Shown here: positions 7,876 to 19,300 of the stretch, in pieces
Layout: each line of letters begins with the position of its first letter
Numbering within the stretch: position 1 is the stretch's first letter
DNA from: Planctomycetota bacterium
GTDB lineage: Bacteria > Planctomycetota > PUPC01 > JABMSA01
Direction: 5' to 3'
Assembly: GCA_013202185.1 (NCBI GenBank)
Contig: JABMSA010000437.1
Location: 1 to 23,787 of the forward strand
DNA: 23,787 nucleotides
The notes under the pieces: generated by a model
The model's input: only the letters and a program-made list of their open reading frames with translations
What the model was told of the DNA's origin: nothing
Database searches by the model: none
Translations under genes and position numbers: made by a program

Positions 7876-7945
7876 ACACCCACGGAGGACACGGAAAGGT
7901 CACAGAAAGCCAGTTCTCTCTGTTTTCTTCGCCGTGGTTTATTCC
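7876..7945. repeat. Imperfect inverted repeat of the CCACGGAGGACACGG type between convergent genes
   Basis: The left arm contains CCACGGAGGACACGG (from 7880) and the right arm contains CCGTGG (7932-7937), giving a six-base perfect match at the base. The inner part, CAGAAAG (7903-7909) against CTCTCTG (7916-7922), pairs with one mismatch. An A-run precedes the left arm and a T-rich tract follows the right arm, so either strand would produce a stem followed by a U-rich run. It lies in the 139-bp gap between two convergent genes and could end transcription from both sides. The CCACGGAGG/CACGG wording is also typical of dispersed intergenic repeats in PVC-type genomes, so it may be a repeat family member rather than, or as well as, a terminator. 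Confidence 0.45.
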
Positions 7946-7961
7946 TTTTCTTTAGCGGGCG

Positions 7962-10900
7962 TCAGCGATGCAGGGCAGCATTTCCCCAGTCTGCGGCGTC
8001 GAGCTTGTTGCCGTCGCCTGCGTCGGTGACGCTAAGCCGCAGCTTGTTGATTCCCTTCACGTCCTGATCGATGGACTTCGGCTTGTCGAGCCCGGACATT
8101 GTGCCGGACGACCACAGGAGGCGTCCGTCGCCCTTGAGTTCGAAGACGACTGTTCCTCGGCCGTCGGTGGCAGCATCAACGCCTACTTGCGCCGTGAACC
8201 TCTGGAACTGGCCGTTGAGCGGGTATTCCATTATGCACGGGGCAAAGACGCCGATGCCGTTGTCGTAGGTGGTCTTGTCGATTTTTATTTTCAGCCCTAC
8301 CACGTTTCGCGCGATGCGGGGGCTTGCTACGCTCGAGCGTGTGTGGATTGGCTTCAAGGCGCTTAGCGGAAACTCCCCGCCTGCGTAGGCACAGATTGTC
8401 CACCCGGCGGTGTTGGCCACGCCGGTGTAACGCAGTTCGACGGTGGCGCGCTTCTTGCCGTTGAGGGCGGTCTTGTCGATTATGTAGGCGGCTTCCCGCA
8501 GCCCGCCTGACAGGCCTCTCGAGATGCCGGTCAAGTCCCGGGTCAAGTCCCATGTGCCGGCTGGCTTGCCATTGACGACCACCTCGGCCTTGTGGCCCTT
8601 TCGGTGCTCGTCGTCTGTTTCCTTCACTTTTCCTTCGTTGTCTATTTCGAGGAACTCACCGAGGAAATAGCGCTTTTTCAGTATCAATCCGGCCGGGGAG
8701 GAGACGTCGACGGTGAAGCTCTCGCTGCCGCTCTTGAGGAATACGAGGCCCGGCCACGACTCGTGCCTGCCCTCGGTGGTCCGCCCGACAAAAACGGTCT
8801 CTTTGCCGCCGCTCTGTTTGTAGCCATTCTTGCCTGAGGTATGTGTGAATGCGGCGAGCACGTCTTGCGGCCAGAATATATCGCGGCCGGCCTCTTTTAC
8901 CCGCAAACAAGCCAGTGCGTCGGCGACGGGTTGCGCGGCCGGTGCAAGTGTGAATACGGCCGGCATCTTGCCGATCTCGTACCAGCCGTCTTTCGGGGCG
9001 ATTTGTGCGCCGAGTATGTCTTCGGCGGATTCAACGGTCATGCCCGTCGCGGAAAAGCTGATCTCACCGTCGCTGGTATTTCGCCACACGACGGCAACGT
9101 GCTTTTGATCCTTCTTGTTTTGATACATAAGACAGCGCGTGCGACCGGGAACTACATCCTGTACGGTCACCTCGACCACGGGGTCCATCTTGCTGAGGAA
9201 GTCCTTGATACGCACCATTCCCCACCAGGCGGGCTTGAACTGAAATGCGGGCAGCTTCTGAATGATGGGCGGAACGGTGAGTACCTTCTTGTATGTCAAT
9301 CCGAAATCCTCTCGGACCATGTCCACGTTGTGCAGGAACAGGGTAGGATGCACGCCGATGCGGTCGAGGAGGAGGGTGGCCCGTGCGAGGTAGGCCGCCT
9401 GGTCGAAAGCATTCAGGCCATGTGCCGCCCTTTCGACGACCCAGTCGAGGTCGGTAAGGACGACGGTCTTTTTCTTGTCGGTGCCGGCTTGCAGTATGCT
9501 TTGGAGGTCGGCGACGTATTCGACTATCTGGCCGTCTTCAGGCGAAATGCGGCCGCCATCGATGCGGATATTTGCGCCGTCGAACCTGTCGGCGGCTTTC
9601 TTTTTCAATTCGGCGATTTTCTCGGGCTTGAGTTCGTCGAGTGCGGCCCTCTTGAGCCTGGCAAGCTTTTCTTTTTTCAGATCGTCCTGCTTCTCTTTGC
9701 GCAGGGCTTCGAGTTCTTCATCGCTCAGCTTGCTCCCGGGCTTTTCGGGGGGTTCTTCCTTGGTTTCCTCAGCCGGTTTGTCCGTCGTCTTTTCTTGCTC
9801 TTTCCGGAGTTCGGCTTCTATCCGCGCGTTCTCCTCGGGCGTCAATTTGGTCAATTCCTTTTCGGTCTTGCCGAGGGTGCTGAGCTTCTGCTGCCATACT
9901 TCTTCCTTGGTGACCTCCCACAGTTCTTTCTTGAGAACCCGGAGGTAGTCGATGGCGGTGCTTCGGCTGAGGCCGCCGAGGATGATGGGGGTGTCGGGGC
10001 AGTAACGCGTGCGCCATTTGTCGGCCAGGGTGATCATCTCGGCAAATTTCGCCGGGCGAACGCCGAGGAACCGGTAGTTCTTGCTGTCGGGCATGTCCCA
10101 GAGAATGAACCCCTTCACTTCCTTGCCTACGGAACGCATCATTTCGCGGACGTAGTTCTCCCAGTCGTCCATCCGCTCGGGCGTGTGAAAGATATCGACT
10201 GAGTGCCCCCAGTTGCGGCCGCCCGGTGCATAGCCTGTGCGTGCGGAGAGGCGGTTGTTGAGGAGGTCTTCCATGCCTTCGCCGCATGCCCAATAGGTGG
10301 AGTAGCCAAGTAGCACATATGGATCGCGATGTGCGTTTTTCACATTGTATGCGGAAGCAAGGAGCGTTCCGGTTTCGAGGTTCCCGGGCAGAAACTCCGA
10401 CCAATCCCAATCGAAGTTGACGAACTTGTAGCGATCCTTCAAGGGGATGCGGAGTTTCGTCGGATCGGTCAGCGCGCTTTGCCACTGGTCGCCAAGAATG
10501 GACTGCGCATCCAACACGAGCAGGTCCTCGCTGATCAAGGCGAGCGTTTTTTCATTGTCGCCTTTTCCTTCTTTGAGTTCGATCTTGAGTTGATAGGCCC
10601 CGGTGGTCATTTTCTCGGCGATGATGATAGTCTCAGACTTGCCCGGCCCGAGCTTTACCGGCTTGTCTATGCCGGCTGTTCGGCGGCCGTGCCAGTCGTA
10701 GAGGCCGCCCGAGACCATTGCCTCTCGCGGCTGCCCCGAGGCTGCCCAGTTGAAGACGAGGACCTTCGCGGCGGAGCCGGGTGGCACGATGTTGGTTTCG
10801 CCCAGGCGTTCGAGGCGCATTGCAAGGCGGGCCTTGGGCTCGATGTGTGTTTTGGCTCTGATGTCGTCCACGTACAAAGTGCCGGAGGCCGCAGCCGCAT

Positions 10901-13262
10901 CGCCGCCGGCCGCCACGGCCAGGTGCACACCGTAAGGGTAGCTCGGCACGAAGGGCCGCACCCTGTTGTCGTCGTCCCAAGTCTCCGGGATCGGGGGAAG
11001 CCGGAAAGTGAGTTCTTTCCAGCCTTCCCAGTCGACCCTGATGGCGTTTTGCAGGGGGCCGGTCATGGTACGGGGCAGAAAGAGATCCCAACAGTTGGAA
11101 TCGACGCCGCTGATGACGCCGAACCTGTCGCCGATGATAGGATAGAAGAGTACGTTCGACTTGTCGCCGAAGACCTGCATTGAGATTTCGGTTGGCACAC
11201 CCGGCATCGGCGGATCGACGGCGATCGGGCGCAACTGCCCTTTTTGCCAGGGCACTGCGAGTGATCGCTCGCCCGAAGTTTTCCGGTCGGTGGTGGTGCG
11301 GGCGATGGGCTGCCCATGTGGCGGTGCGGGGTGAACGCCGTTGGCAGGCAGGCCCACGTATCCGCGATCCGCTTCAAAGTCGGTGATGAGCGCGTCGCTC
11401 TCGGGTTTGCCGAGGACGATCGTGGCCCGCGCTGAGGCGGCTTCTTGCCTGTCGTCGGCTGTGACCTCGAGGCGCAGGGGGCCGGAAGCCTTGGCTATCT
11501 TGTCGGCGTTGGCGGGGTCGTCGAGAGGGATAGGAAAGACAAATAGCCCAGTTGGCTTGAGGTCGAACGCCCGCTGCCCCTTGGCGATCACGCTGTTGTC
11601 ACGGTCGAGCAGTACCCACCGCGCGTTTACGCTTCGGTCGCCGGGGCGCCATCCGTTTTGAACAGTGGCCCAGGCTTTATGCTTGGGTGCGTAATCGTGG
11701 TTGGGGTCGTCATAGCCCACGTGCACCGAGAGGGCGTCGGCCCGCGATTGCTGGGTCTCGAGGTAGATCGCTCCTATCTGTACCGATCCGGAGGTGGGCT
11801 TGTCCTTTCCCGTCGCGGGCACGATGACAAGAGCAGAGATGCTGAGCGGGAAGTCGACGACTCCCGGCGTTCCGCCTCGCATCGAGCGTGGCCCGACACC
11901 GTCACCCAGCAGAGGTATCTCGAGGTATCGCCATCCCTGGAAGTCGAGGTTGCATATCCTGGGTGCATTGCAGGTGTAATGCCAGGTGTAGGAAGTGGAG
12001 CCGGCCCCGGCAAAATCCATGATGATTGCGTGTAGTGCCGCGCCGCTGCCGTCGCCGTTGACCCACACGCCCATCCGGTAGGCATCGCCGGGGAGATAGC
12101 GGCGTATGCCGTTGTAAACTGCGGACGGCCCTGAGAAGTCTATTTTCATTGCGAATCGGCCGGGGGGCGTGCTGTTCTTTGGGACGCCGGCGGGGTCGAT
12201 CGCCACGCGCGAGATTCGGGTGTTCGTTTGGGTGGCGGCAGTGGCGCGCTGCTGCTGTCCGTATAGGGCGTTGCTCCCGCCCGGGTGCGCCGGCAGGCCC
12301 GAGGTAAACCATCGGCCGAATACGTTGCTGAAATCGTCGAAGAGCAGCTTGCTGTTGCTCATGACGAGGGTTGTTTTCATGTCGCCCCTGAAGCTGGGGT
12401 CTTCGCGTGAGAAGATTTCGCCCTGTATCTTGAAGGGCGGAAGGAACAGTTTGAGGTTGTCGGGGGCAAGATAGAGCATGACCTCGCGCGCGTCGCCAAC
12501 GCCCAGGGGAATCTCGTCGAAGTCGCGTCTGGCCACGGTGTTGTCGTTAGCGTCGGTCATTGTGAGGCTGACTTCAACCGAAATGGCATCGGGCCCGAAG
12601 TGCGACATTTGAAGCAGGAACCTCAGGTCTGTGCTGTATGGCCGGTCGGTCGGCCCCAGCAGCCGCAGCGTGACAAAGCGCAGCTTGCGGGTGTCTGCGG
12701 GGTACAGGCGGAGGTCGTCGAGCATTATCTCGCCTTCGGCCTTGGTGCTGCCCTTTGCCCTGCGGACGCTGACGTGGGAAAGCCACACGGCGCGGTTGGC
12801 GCCAATCTGACTCTTGTCGATAGCAAACTCGAATTCTTTCCAGCCGTCGAAGTTGAGTTTTCGCCAGCCGAGATTGATTTCTCTGTGACCGGAGATGCCA
12901 TACCCCCCGCGCTGGTCGCGCCCTGTTTGCGCGTGGGTGATGCTGATGCTGATTTCGTTGTCCGAGTTGTCGCCCCTCACCCATGCTTTGATCTTGAATG
13001 AGCCCCTCTCCTCGATCGGCCTTGCGAGGTCGGGCAGCTTCACTTGCGCGGTTCCCATCTCATTGGGAATCTTGTAACGAAGTCGCGCGGCCATGCCGGG
13101 GCGCGCCCGTGCTTCTTCGATCGTGCAGGTGATTGAATTGCTCGAGGGCAGTTTCAGCGTGAAACCGTCGATGAGGCAGAAGGGCTGTGGCTTTTCTCCA
13201 GCCTGGGCGCTTCCGAGCGCCAAGAGGATCAAAACAGCCAACGCAACAGCTCGTCGGATCAT
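7962..13262 (-). CDS. Secreted 1766-aa carbohydrate-binding/glycosidase-like protein with C-terminal NPCBM domain
   Basis: A signal peptide is clear: MIRR, a hydrophobic core, and a likely cut after SAQA (residue 21). Three all-beta, galactose-binding-like modules follow, at about 21-190, 306-508 and 621-808; each has 'W.....FKIKAWV' or 'WRYLEIPL'-like strands and a 'DD(I/L)R' ending. A barrel-like region spans about 935-1365; 'GFILWDMPDSKN' (W1055-S1060) stands where clan GH-A enzymes have W-N-E-P, so the usual acid/base Glu is absent. The barrel is split by a Lys/Glu-rich, coiled-coil-like insert (about 1115-1225). The last 115 residues match the NPCBM fold, with 'YDNGIGVFAP', 'FTAQVGVDAATDGRGTVVFE' and 'ADWGNAAL'. 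The ATG at 13262 has AAGGA seven bases upstream (13270-13274); the ATG at 13277 has no such site. It lies 53 bp after the giant gene. Binding to polysaccharide is well supported; catalysis is doubtful. Confidence 0.72.
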   Translation of the reverse strand: MIRRAVALAVLILLALGSAQAGEKPQPFCLIDGFTLKLPSSNSITCTIEEARARPGMAARLRYKIPNEMGTAQVKLPDLARPIEERGSFKIKAWVRGDNSDNEISISITHAQTGRDQRGGYGISGHREINLGWRKLNFDGWKEFEFAIDKSQIGANRAVWLSHVSVRRAKGSTKAEGEIMLDDLRLYPADTRKLRFVTLRLLGPTDRPYSTDLRFLLQMSHFGPDAISVEVSLTMTDANDNTVARRDFDEIPLGVGDAREVMLYLAPDNLKLFLPPFKIQGEIFSREDPSFRGDMKTTLVMSNSKLLFDDFSNVFGRWFTSGLPAHPGGSNALYGQQQRATAATQTNTRISRVAIDPAGVPKNSTPPGRFAMKIDFSGPSAVYNGIRRYLPGDAYRMGVWVNGDGSGAALHAIIMDFAGAGSTSYTWHYTCNAPRICNLDFQGWRYLEIPLLGDGVGPRSMRGGTPGVVDFPLSISALVIVPATGKDKPTSGSVQIGAIYLETQQSRADALSVHVGYDDPNHDYAPKHKAWATVQNGWRPGDRSVNARWVLLDRDNSVIAKGQRAFDLKPTGLFVFPIPLDDPANADKIAKASGPLRLEVTADDRQEAASARATIVLGKPESDALITDFEADRGYVGLPANGVHPAPPHGQPIARTTTDRKTSGERSLAVPWQKGQLRPIAVDPPMPGVPTEISMQVFGDKSNVLFYPIIGDRFGVISGVDSNCWDLFLPRTMTGPLQNAIRVDWEGWKELTFRLPPIPETWDDDNRVRPFVPSYPYGVHLAVAAGGDAAAASGTLYVDDIRAKTHIEPKARLAMRLERLGETNIVPPGSAAKVLVFNWAASGQPREAMVSGGLYDWHGRRTAGIDKPVKLGPGKSETIIIAEKMTTGAYQLKIELKEGKGDNEKTLALISEDLLVLDAQSILGDQWQSALTDPTKLRIPLKDRYKFVNFDWDWSEFLPGNLETGTLLASAYNVKNAHRDPYVLLGYSTYWACGEGMEDLLNNRLSARTGYAPGGRNWGHSVDIFHTPERMDDWENYVREMMRSVGKEVKGFILWDMPDSKNYRFLGVRPAKFAEMITLADKWRTRYCPDTPIILGGLSRSTAIDYLRVLKKELWEVTKEEVWQQKLSTLGKTEKELTKLTPEENARIEAELRKEQEKTTDKPAEETKEEPPEKPGSKLSDEELEALRKEKQDDLKKEKLARLKRAALDELKPEKIAELKKKAADRFDGANIRIDGGRISPEDGQIVEYVADLQSILQAGTDKKKTVVLTDLDWVVERAAHGLNAFDQAAYLARATLLLDRIGVHPTLFLHNVDMVREDFGLTYKKVLTVPPIIQKLPAFQFKPAWWGMVRIKDFLSKMDPVVEVTVQDVVPGRTRCLMYQNKKDQKHVAVVWRNTSDGEISFSATGMTVESAEDILGAQIAPKDGWYEIGKMPAVFTLAPAAQPVADALACLRVKEAGRDIFWPQDVLAAFTHTSGKNGYKQSGGKETVFVGRTTEGRHESWPGLVFLKSGSESFTVDVSSPAGLILKKRYFLGEFLEIDNEGKVKETDDEHRKGHKAEVVVNGKPAGTWDLTRDLTGISRGLSGGLREAAYIIDKTALNGKKRATVELRYTGVANTAGWTICAYAGGEFPLSALKPIHTRSSVASPRIARNVVGLKIKIDKTTYDNGIGVFAPCIMEYPLNGQFQRFTAQVGVDAATDGRGTVVFELKGDGRLLWSSGTMSGLDKPKSIDQDVKGINKLRLSVTDAGDGNKLDAADWGNAALHR

Positions 13263-13315
13263 CTCAATTTCCTTCATAACTGGCCGTTCGATTTCGGCGA
13301 CAGGTTGTTCGATCA

Positions 13316-16300
13316 CTACTTTGGTTCCCACACTTCCGCTCCGCCGCTATGAGAAACGATGTAACGCCCCGGCCCACGCGGCTGCCACTGGTTCCTGTTT
13401 TCTATGAGGCAGAGGGCCGAGCCGTAGCGTACCGCAGAAACGTAATTTCGACCTGTAACCGGCGGTGTAAAGCGCGTGTCGGGCGTTCCGTCGGCCCGCT
13501 TGAGCACTAGTAAACCCTTCGTGCTCGGCACCACTACCTGTGTTTTTGTGGCGAAGGGCTGGCCTGTGAAGCGCGGCGGCACCTCGCCCGGCTTGCGCAT
13601 GGGCTTCAGGACGTCGCCTTTCCAGGTTACTGCTCCGTTCATTGCCACGAGTGCCGCGGTGCCGTCATTGGCGGTAACAAAAAGGCCCTCGGGCGTAACG
13701 ATCGGGCACATCGATATCATGTCGCCGATCGAGGTTTTCCATATCGAGGCGCCGTTGCCGGCGTTGAGGCAGTGGAGATTGCCTTCTTCGTCGCCGATGT
13801 AAACGCACCCGCCATGCACCGCCGGCGAGGACGATGAGCAGCGGGCGATCGGCGCCTTCCATGTCTGGACGCCCCTGACTATGTCCACGGCATAGACGAA
13901 GCCGTCCCACGAGGCAACATATACCTTCTGGTCGTCGAGTGCGGGCGAGCTTCGGATACGGTCGCCGGTTTTGAACTCCCATATCAGGATGCCCGAGTCG
14001 ATGTCGATTTTGTAAAGCTGCCCGTCGTCCGAGCCGAAGTATACCTCGTCTCTGTCGGGTATGGGAGATGAATATGTGCGCCCGCCGGTGCCGAATGCCC
14101 AGATGTGCACGCCATTGTCGGCGACGGCGTGCATCTTGTAATCGGCCGATCCGACGATGAGGCGCCCGGCATAACGGGCCGGCGTGGTAAGCGGGCACGC
14201 GGTGCCGATTTTCCAGCCGGGGCTGTGGGCAGCGACGCGTTCTTTCGTGAGGGGCACGTCGGGAATCCATCCCGATGAATCGGCGTAAGTGATACTGCCG
14301 TTGACGGCCGTGGCTTCAGCATGAAAGGCTGCGGATACCTCGCCCGAGCCGCCGGGCAGCCCCCTGGCCTTGTAGGCGCCCACGAGGTCGTCGTGCAGCG
14401 ACGGCGGCACGTGAGATTTTGAGCCCATGAACATCGATGTCGCGAGCTTGTCGGAATATGGCTTTTTCTCTTTCATCATTTCCGGCCCGCCAACGGGGCC
14501 ATATACTTCGACCTCGGTGATGCTGTCGCGCTGGGCGCGGTACTTGCCCGGCAGCACCTTCAGGTTGTCGGTGTAAATGGGCGGATCGAGGCTGACCACG
14601 ACGAATCGCCGCTCGTTGCCACGGACCAATGCGGCAGTGAATGGCAGGGGCGGGTTCACATCCAAGTTGTTGGCAAGGATCGTGATATTCCGGTAGACGC
14701 TATCGGGCGTGCCGTTGTTCATGTAGAGCACGAGGTGCGAGACCCAGGCGGGCTGTGTGAGGCCCACGCTAAAGCCCATTCTTTCGGGGCGGTAGCACCA
14801 CATGCGGCCGACGTCGTCGATCTTGCCGTTATAGAGGAAGGCTTGTTCTTGTGTGAATATCAGCGCGCCCAGCGGGGTTGCCTGAAGGAAGCTGGTTACG
14901 TTGTTGGCAGTTAGCAGCTTTTGCTTGAGCGGCGGAGGAATCCGAGGGTATTGATCGCGGTAGTCCTTCGGGTGCGTTACCTCTACCTTGTGCAGCTCTG
15001 CGTTGGCCAGGAGGTTGGCCGAGGGGAAGCGCACCGGGCGGAGGCTCACGGAGTCGACGTGCACCTGCCCGCCGCCGGCTTCGAAGCCGATGACGATGCT
15101 CCCGGTGTTGGCCCAGGATTTGAGCGCCACGCGTCCGAAGGTCCATTCTCCGGGCCTGGCACTGAAGTTGGATACGGTGAGCGGCGCGTTGGCCGGCCCA
15201 TTGGCGCCGCTGGGCGGGCCGCTTAGAACCGCACCAACCGCAAGTTGGGTGTCGAAGCTGTCGGTGCGATAGAAAAACTCGAAGAGATAAGTGGCCGAAG
15301 GAATCACCTTGCGCTGAACGGTGCAGGTTACAAGTTGCCCGGGTGCGAGCCGCAGCGATTTCTTGCCGTCGTGGGCCAGTGTGTCGAACTGTACCTGGCC
15401 TGTGTTGGTCCGCCAGCGTTCGTCCTCGTCAAGCCTTTCGTTGGGCGTTTCGAATCCGCCGTTGTCGAGTTGCTGAATCCCCATGCGGAGGATGTCGTCT
15501 TTCAGGTCGTTGGGGGTGCCGTTGTTGTAATCGTTGGGGGTGTCGTTGTAAACCGGATAGACGTCTCTGGTGGAATCGATGTCGCGCCGTTTCGCGGCGG
15601 TGAGGTAAGCGCCGTAGTTGTCGGACGGCATCTCGTGATGTTCCCTCAGGCGCGTTTTCCAGACGATCTTCCCGTCGGCGTCGAATCTGGCGATGGTGCC
15701 GTCTCGTGCACCGGCTATGATGTTGTTGTCGGCGGCGTTTCGCATCCGCGCCGCGCACTTGAGCTTGTGATCCCAGAGCACCTTGCCGCTTCGCAGGTCT
15801 ATGCAGCGCACCAGTCCGTCGCGCGAGCAGCGGTAGAGGCGGGTATCGTCGGCGCTTCGCACGTCGAGCGACTTCACCCAGAAGTTCTTGTCGGCCACGA
15901 CCCAAGTGCTGCGTCCCTTGATGTCGAAGCCTTCGGCGTAGTGGACTTCCGCCTGTACCCTGCCGCCGATTTTCAGCACCGGGTTGAGAGGCGGGTCAAA
16001 CTTGCCAAGCTTGCCTCGGTTGGGCTGGTCGCCATTTGGCTTGTGGGTTGCGTCGAAGAGCAGAGGTGCCCGGAGGTTGCGGGCGTGTATCCAGGGGTCG
16101 GGCAGGCCGTCGTTGTCTCTGTCGTCGCCTCCACTGGGCCAGGTGATTCTCCAGAGATCGTTCGAGCCTTCATCGCGGAAGTTCTTCAGCAGCACCTTGC
16201 CGGTCTTGGCGTCGAGTATCTCGGGCTCGTTTTTCCAGAGGGCCGCCGGGCCTGCGATTCCCATGTAACTCCCGAACAAACGGTATTCGTTGTAGCCCAC

Positions 16301-19300
16301 CCTGGTGCCGTCGGGGCTGGGCACTCCCGCAGCCAATTGGAGGTAGTTTCCGAAGCTGGCCCAAGACGTCTGCACCGCCTCCGGCGGGTAATCCACGATT
16401 CGGCGTGCGCGGTCGTGAAACCACATCTTCTTGCCTTCGTAGGTCACGGCGAGCAGGCCGGTACGACCGGTTATGAGCAACTGCCGGATCGGCGGATTCA
16501 AGACGATGTGAACCTGAGTGTTGAACTCGCGGTCGCTGTGGAAGTCGGGCCATTCGGTAGACGCGAACTTCTTGACGACCTTGCCGTCTTGCCCGTTGAT
16601 GACGAAGATGTAGAAGCCATGCGCCGTCGAGGCCAGCACTTTCTTGCCGCCGTCGTACCATTTCAGCAGGTAAACGTCGTGCTCGGGCAGAAAGTTTTTC
16701 CAGAGGAGCTTGCCTTCGTGCGAGAAGCAGAAGAGATTGTGGCCGTAGCCGAAGGTGCCGACGAGTGTTCGGCCGGTGGCGGGGTCTACGTCCATCGTTA
16801 CCACGCGGTCTTCGTCTCTGTAGGAGTCCTGATAGCTCAGCGGCTCGGGCTTGTTGCCGGACGCTTCGACGAGCACGGCCTTGTCGTCGAAGCGGGGCTG
16901 CTCGACGACCGGATGCATGGAGCGCGTCGGTGTCGGCTGCTGGGTGACTCCCAGAAGCGCGTCGACTGCTCGCTCGAGGCCGGCGGGATCGTTGGCCAGC
17001 ACGGCCAGGGTGTCGTTGTCGTTCGAGAAGGCCTGATGGATCCAGGCGACGACCGCCTTCCCGGGCCCGGGAAAGTTCTCTGACAGCGGCTCCGGGAGCA
17101 GGTCGCGGCCTAGGAGCGCCGTCACCATGCCCTTGCGGCTGCCGAGGAGGATCAGGGGGCCGTCTACGAACAGGCCCGGTATCACTACTTCTCCTCGCCA
17201 CAGTCTTGTTCCGTCGAGGATCAGGTCGCCGGCCGATTCGCCGGTGGCTTTGATGGCCCCGGCCGGACGCTGCCACGGTTCCATGTGTGTCACGCGGACA
17301 CGGAGGCCCTTGCCAATCAGCGCTTTGGCCACTCGCTCGGCCTGCGGGCACGCCCATTCTTCTTCCACGCCGATGTAAACGGGATAGCGCTGAATGATAT
17401 CCTGCTTGTAGAACTCGTATTCCTCGAGCAACTGGCGGTTGAGGTCGGGCCATTTGTCTTTCTGGGTAACCAGCGGCCCGATACGGCCGGTTTCGACGGT
17501 GAGGCTGCCGATCGGAAAGCGCGCGTCGGTGTAGAGCCTGCCGGTTGCCACGACCTTGTTGAGTTCTTTCACGAGAGCCTCGACGAGTTCGTCCGACGGC
17601 TCCTTGTCGGGCTTGTGGGCCTCGAAGAGCTTGAGCGTTTCGGGCGCCAGGCCGGCCTTGAGGTCCCAGGAGAGCTTGTCCTCGCCGTCGCGGATGCGGA
17701 GCGCCAGGCGCCCGGGATGCAGGAGGTCATCCGGCGTGAACAGCGGCTTGGCGACGGCGGCGGCCTTCTGCATGAACTCCGGGACCCTTCTGGGCTCGGG
17801 CATGCGTGCGGGGGTGGTATCGAGTGTCACCGGTACCAATTCGCCGGCCTCGACGCTGATGGTTGCCTCTGCAACTCGGCCGCTGATCAGCTCGCGCACG
17901 TGCATCGTCAGCGAGTTGGCTGGGATGTTGACGGGCACGCCATAGGCGCCGCGATAGGTTGGCGTGGCCGCGCGGTAGGTTTTCTGAAGTTCTTTTTCAG
18001 GCGCTGCCGGCGCGGCTATGGTGATCTCCAGCGGAATGCCGGCATCTATCATTTTGCCTTGCTTGTCGGCCGCGTATATTTCAAAACTGAGCGTGGCCCC
18101 GGCCCTCACGGACGGCATGGCCCTGATGACGACCGACTCGATCTCTGCCGGCATGAAGGCGAGCATCTTGCCGGGATAATGGCGCATGTCCGGTCTCACG
18201 GTTATCCACTGCTTGTTGTCCTCTCCTGTTTTCGTGGTGGTCTCGAGCCGCTTCATTTCGAGCATGTCGTAGCATACGCGCTGGTGTCCGGCGGGGAAGC
18301 GCTCGGCCGGGATCTCGAGAGTCGGCTGCGACGGCGCCTGGTAGGTGGTCTTGTGATCGCCGGTGAAGTCGGTTCGGGCGAGATTCGGCATCACCATGTA
18401 CTGTCCGTCGCGGCACTTGAGCCAATCGGGCCCTACGAGGAGGCTGTGCTTTGCCGCGGGGGCGATCTTGTGTTCTTTCATGAGCTCGTGGATTGCCTGG
18501 GTCGTTTGGCCGGTCTTGTCCCACCAGCGCTCGTCGTCGTGATCGAGGTGCTTGGGGAAGGTTGCGCCGCCGTCGATCTCATTGAGATACGAGTTGATCC
18601 GCACCATGCCGTCCAGCTTGAGCTGGCTCTGAATTTCGACGGCAAGGATTTTGTCTTTGGCGTCGGCAATGTTCCTGAGGGCATTGAGTATCTTGGGCGG
18701 TATGCAGTCCATTTGGCCGATGCCGGGTGCGAAGGTCACATCGTATTCCATCGCTTTGCCGGCGAGCAGTTGGTCGTCGGTGATGAAATCCGCCGGGTAG
18801 CCCGCTCGCATGCAGGCCGTCCACAACTCCTCGCATGGCAGGACGCCGCCAAACACATAGCTCATCTCGCGTGAGTAGTAGATCGCCACTTTCTTGTATC
18901 CCCTCTCGGCCGCGAGGAAGAGGTCGCCGTAGCGGGTGCAGACCGTGCTGATGTCGGTGAGGGCGTCGAAGTGGCTGTGCCGCCAGTAGCTCGTTGCGAG
19001 CGGGGCATCGGGCGCGCTGTAGAATTGCATGAACGAGAGGCCCTCGCACTTCTGGGAAAGCGTGAAGAAGGCCTGGCGGACGTTCGACGAGCCGAACCGC
19101 CCGGATCCGGCGCCGTAGATGGTGGGCCACACCTGGAGGCCGTCGCGCGTGCGCAGGGAGTCGGCGCAGATCGGGCCGGCGCAGGGGAACGCTCCCCAGC
19201 CGCCCATGTCCTTGTAGCCCACGGTGACCGCCACGTCGAGCGGCCGGAAGATGCCTTCCCACTGCCTGTTGACGTTTCCGCCCGGGAGGGCGTGGATGCG

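Noticed and set aside
7855..7945. Possible CRISPR-like repeats in the convergent spacer
   Set aside because: Only two adjacent 9-base copies without spacers and no cas genes.
8841..10202. A 453-codon plus-strand open frame inside the 1766-aa gene
   Set aside because: Its Phe/Leu-rich stretch mirrors the Lys/Glu-rich insert on the other strand (AAG/GAA codons read as CTT/TTC), so the apparent membrane-like segment is an artefact.
13263..13315. Possible separate promoter for the 1766-aa gene
   Set aside because: The 53-bp gap shows no convincing -35/-10 pair; co-transcription with the giant gene is simpler.
15245..17083. A 612-codon open frame on the plus strand inside the giant gene
   Set aside because: It lies wholly opposite the giant coding frame. 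Long antisense frames are expected in GC-rich genes, and the translation shows no motif, no good ribosome site and no domain, unlike the minus-strand frame with clear propeller blades.
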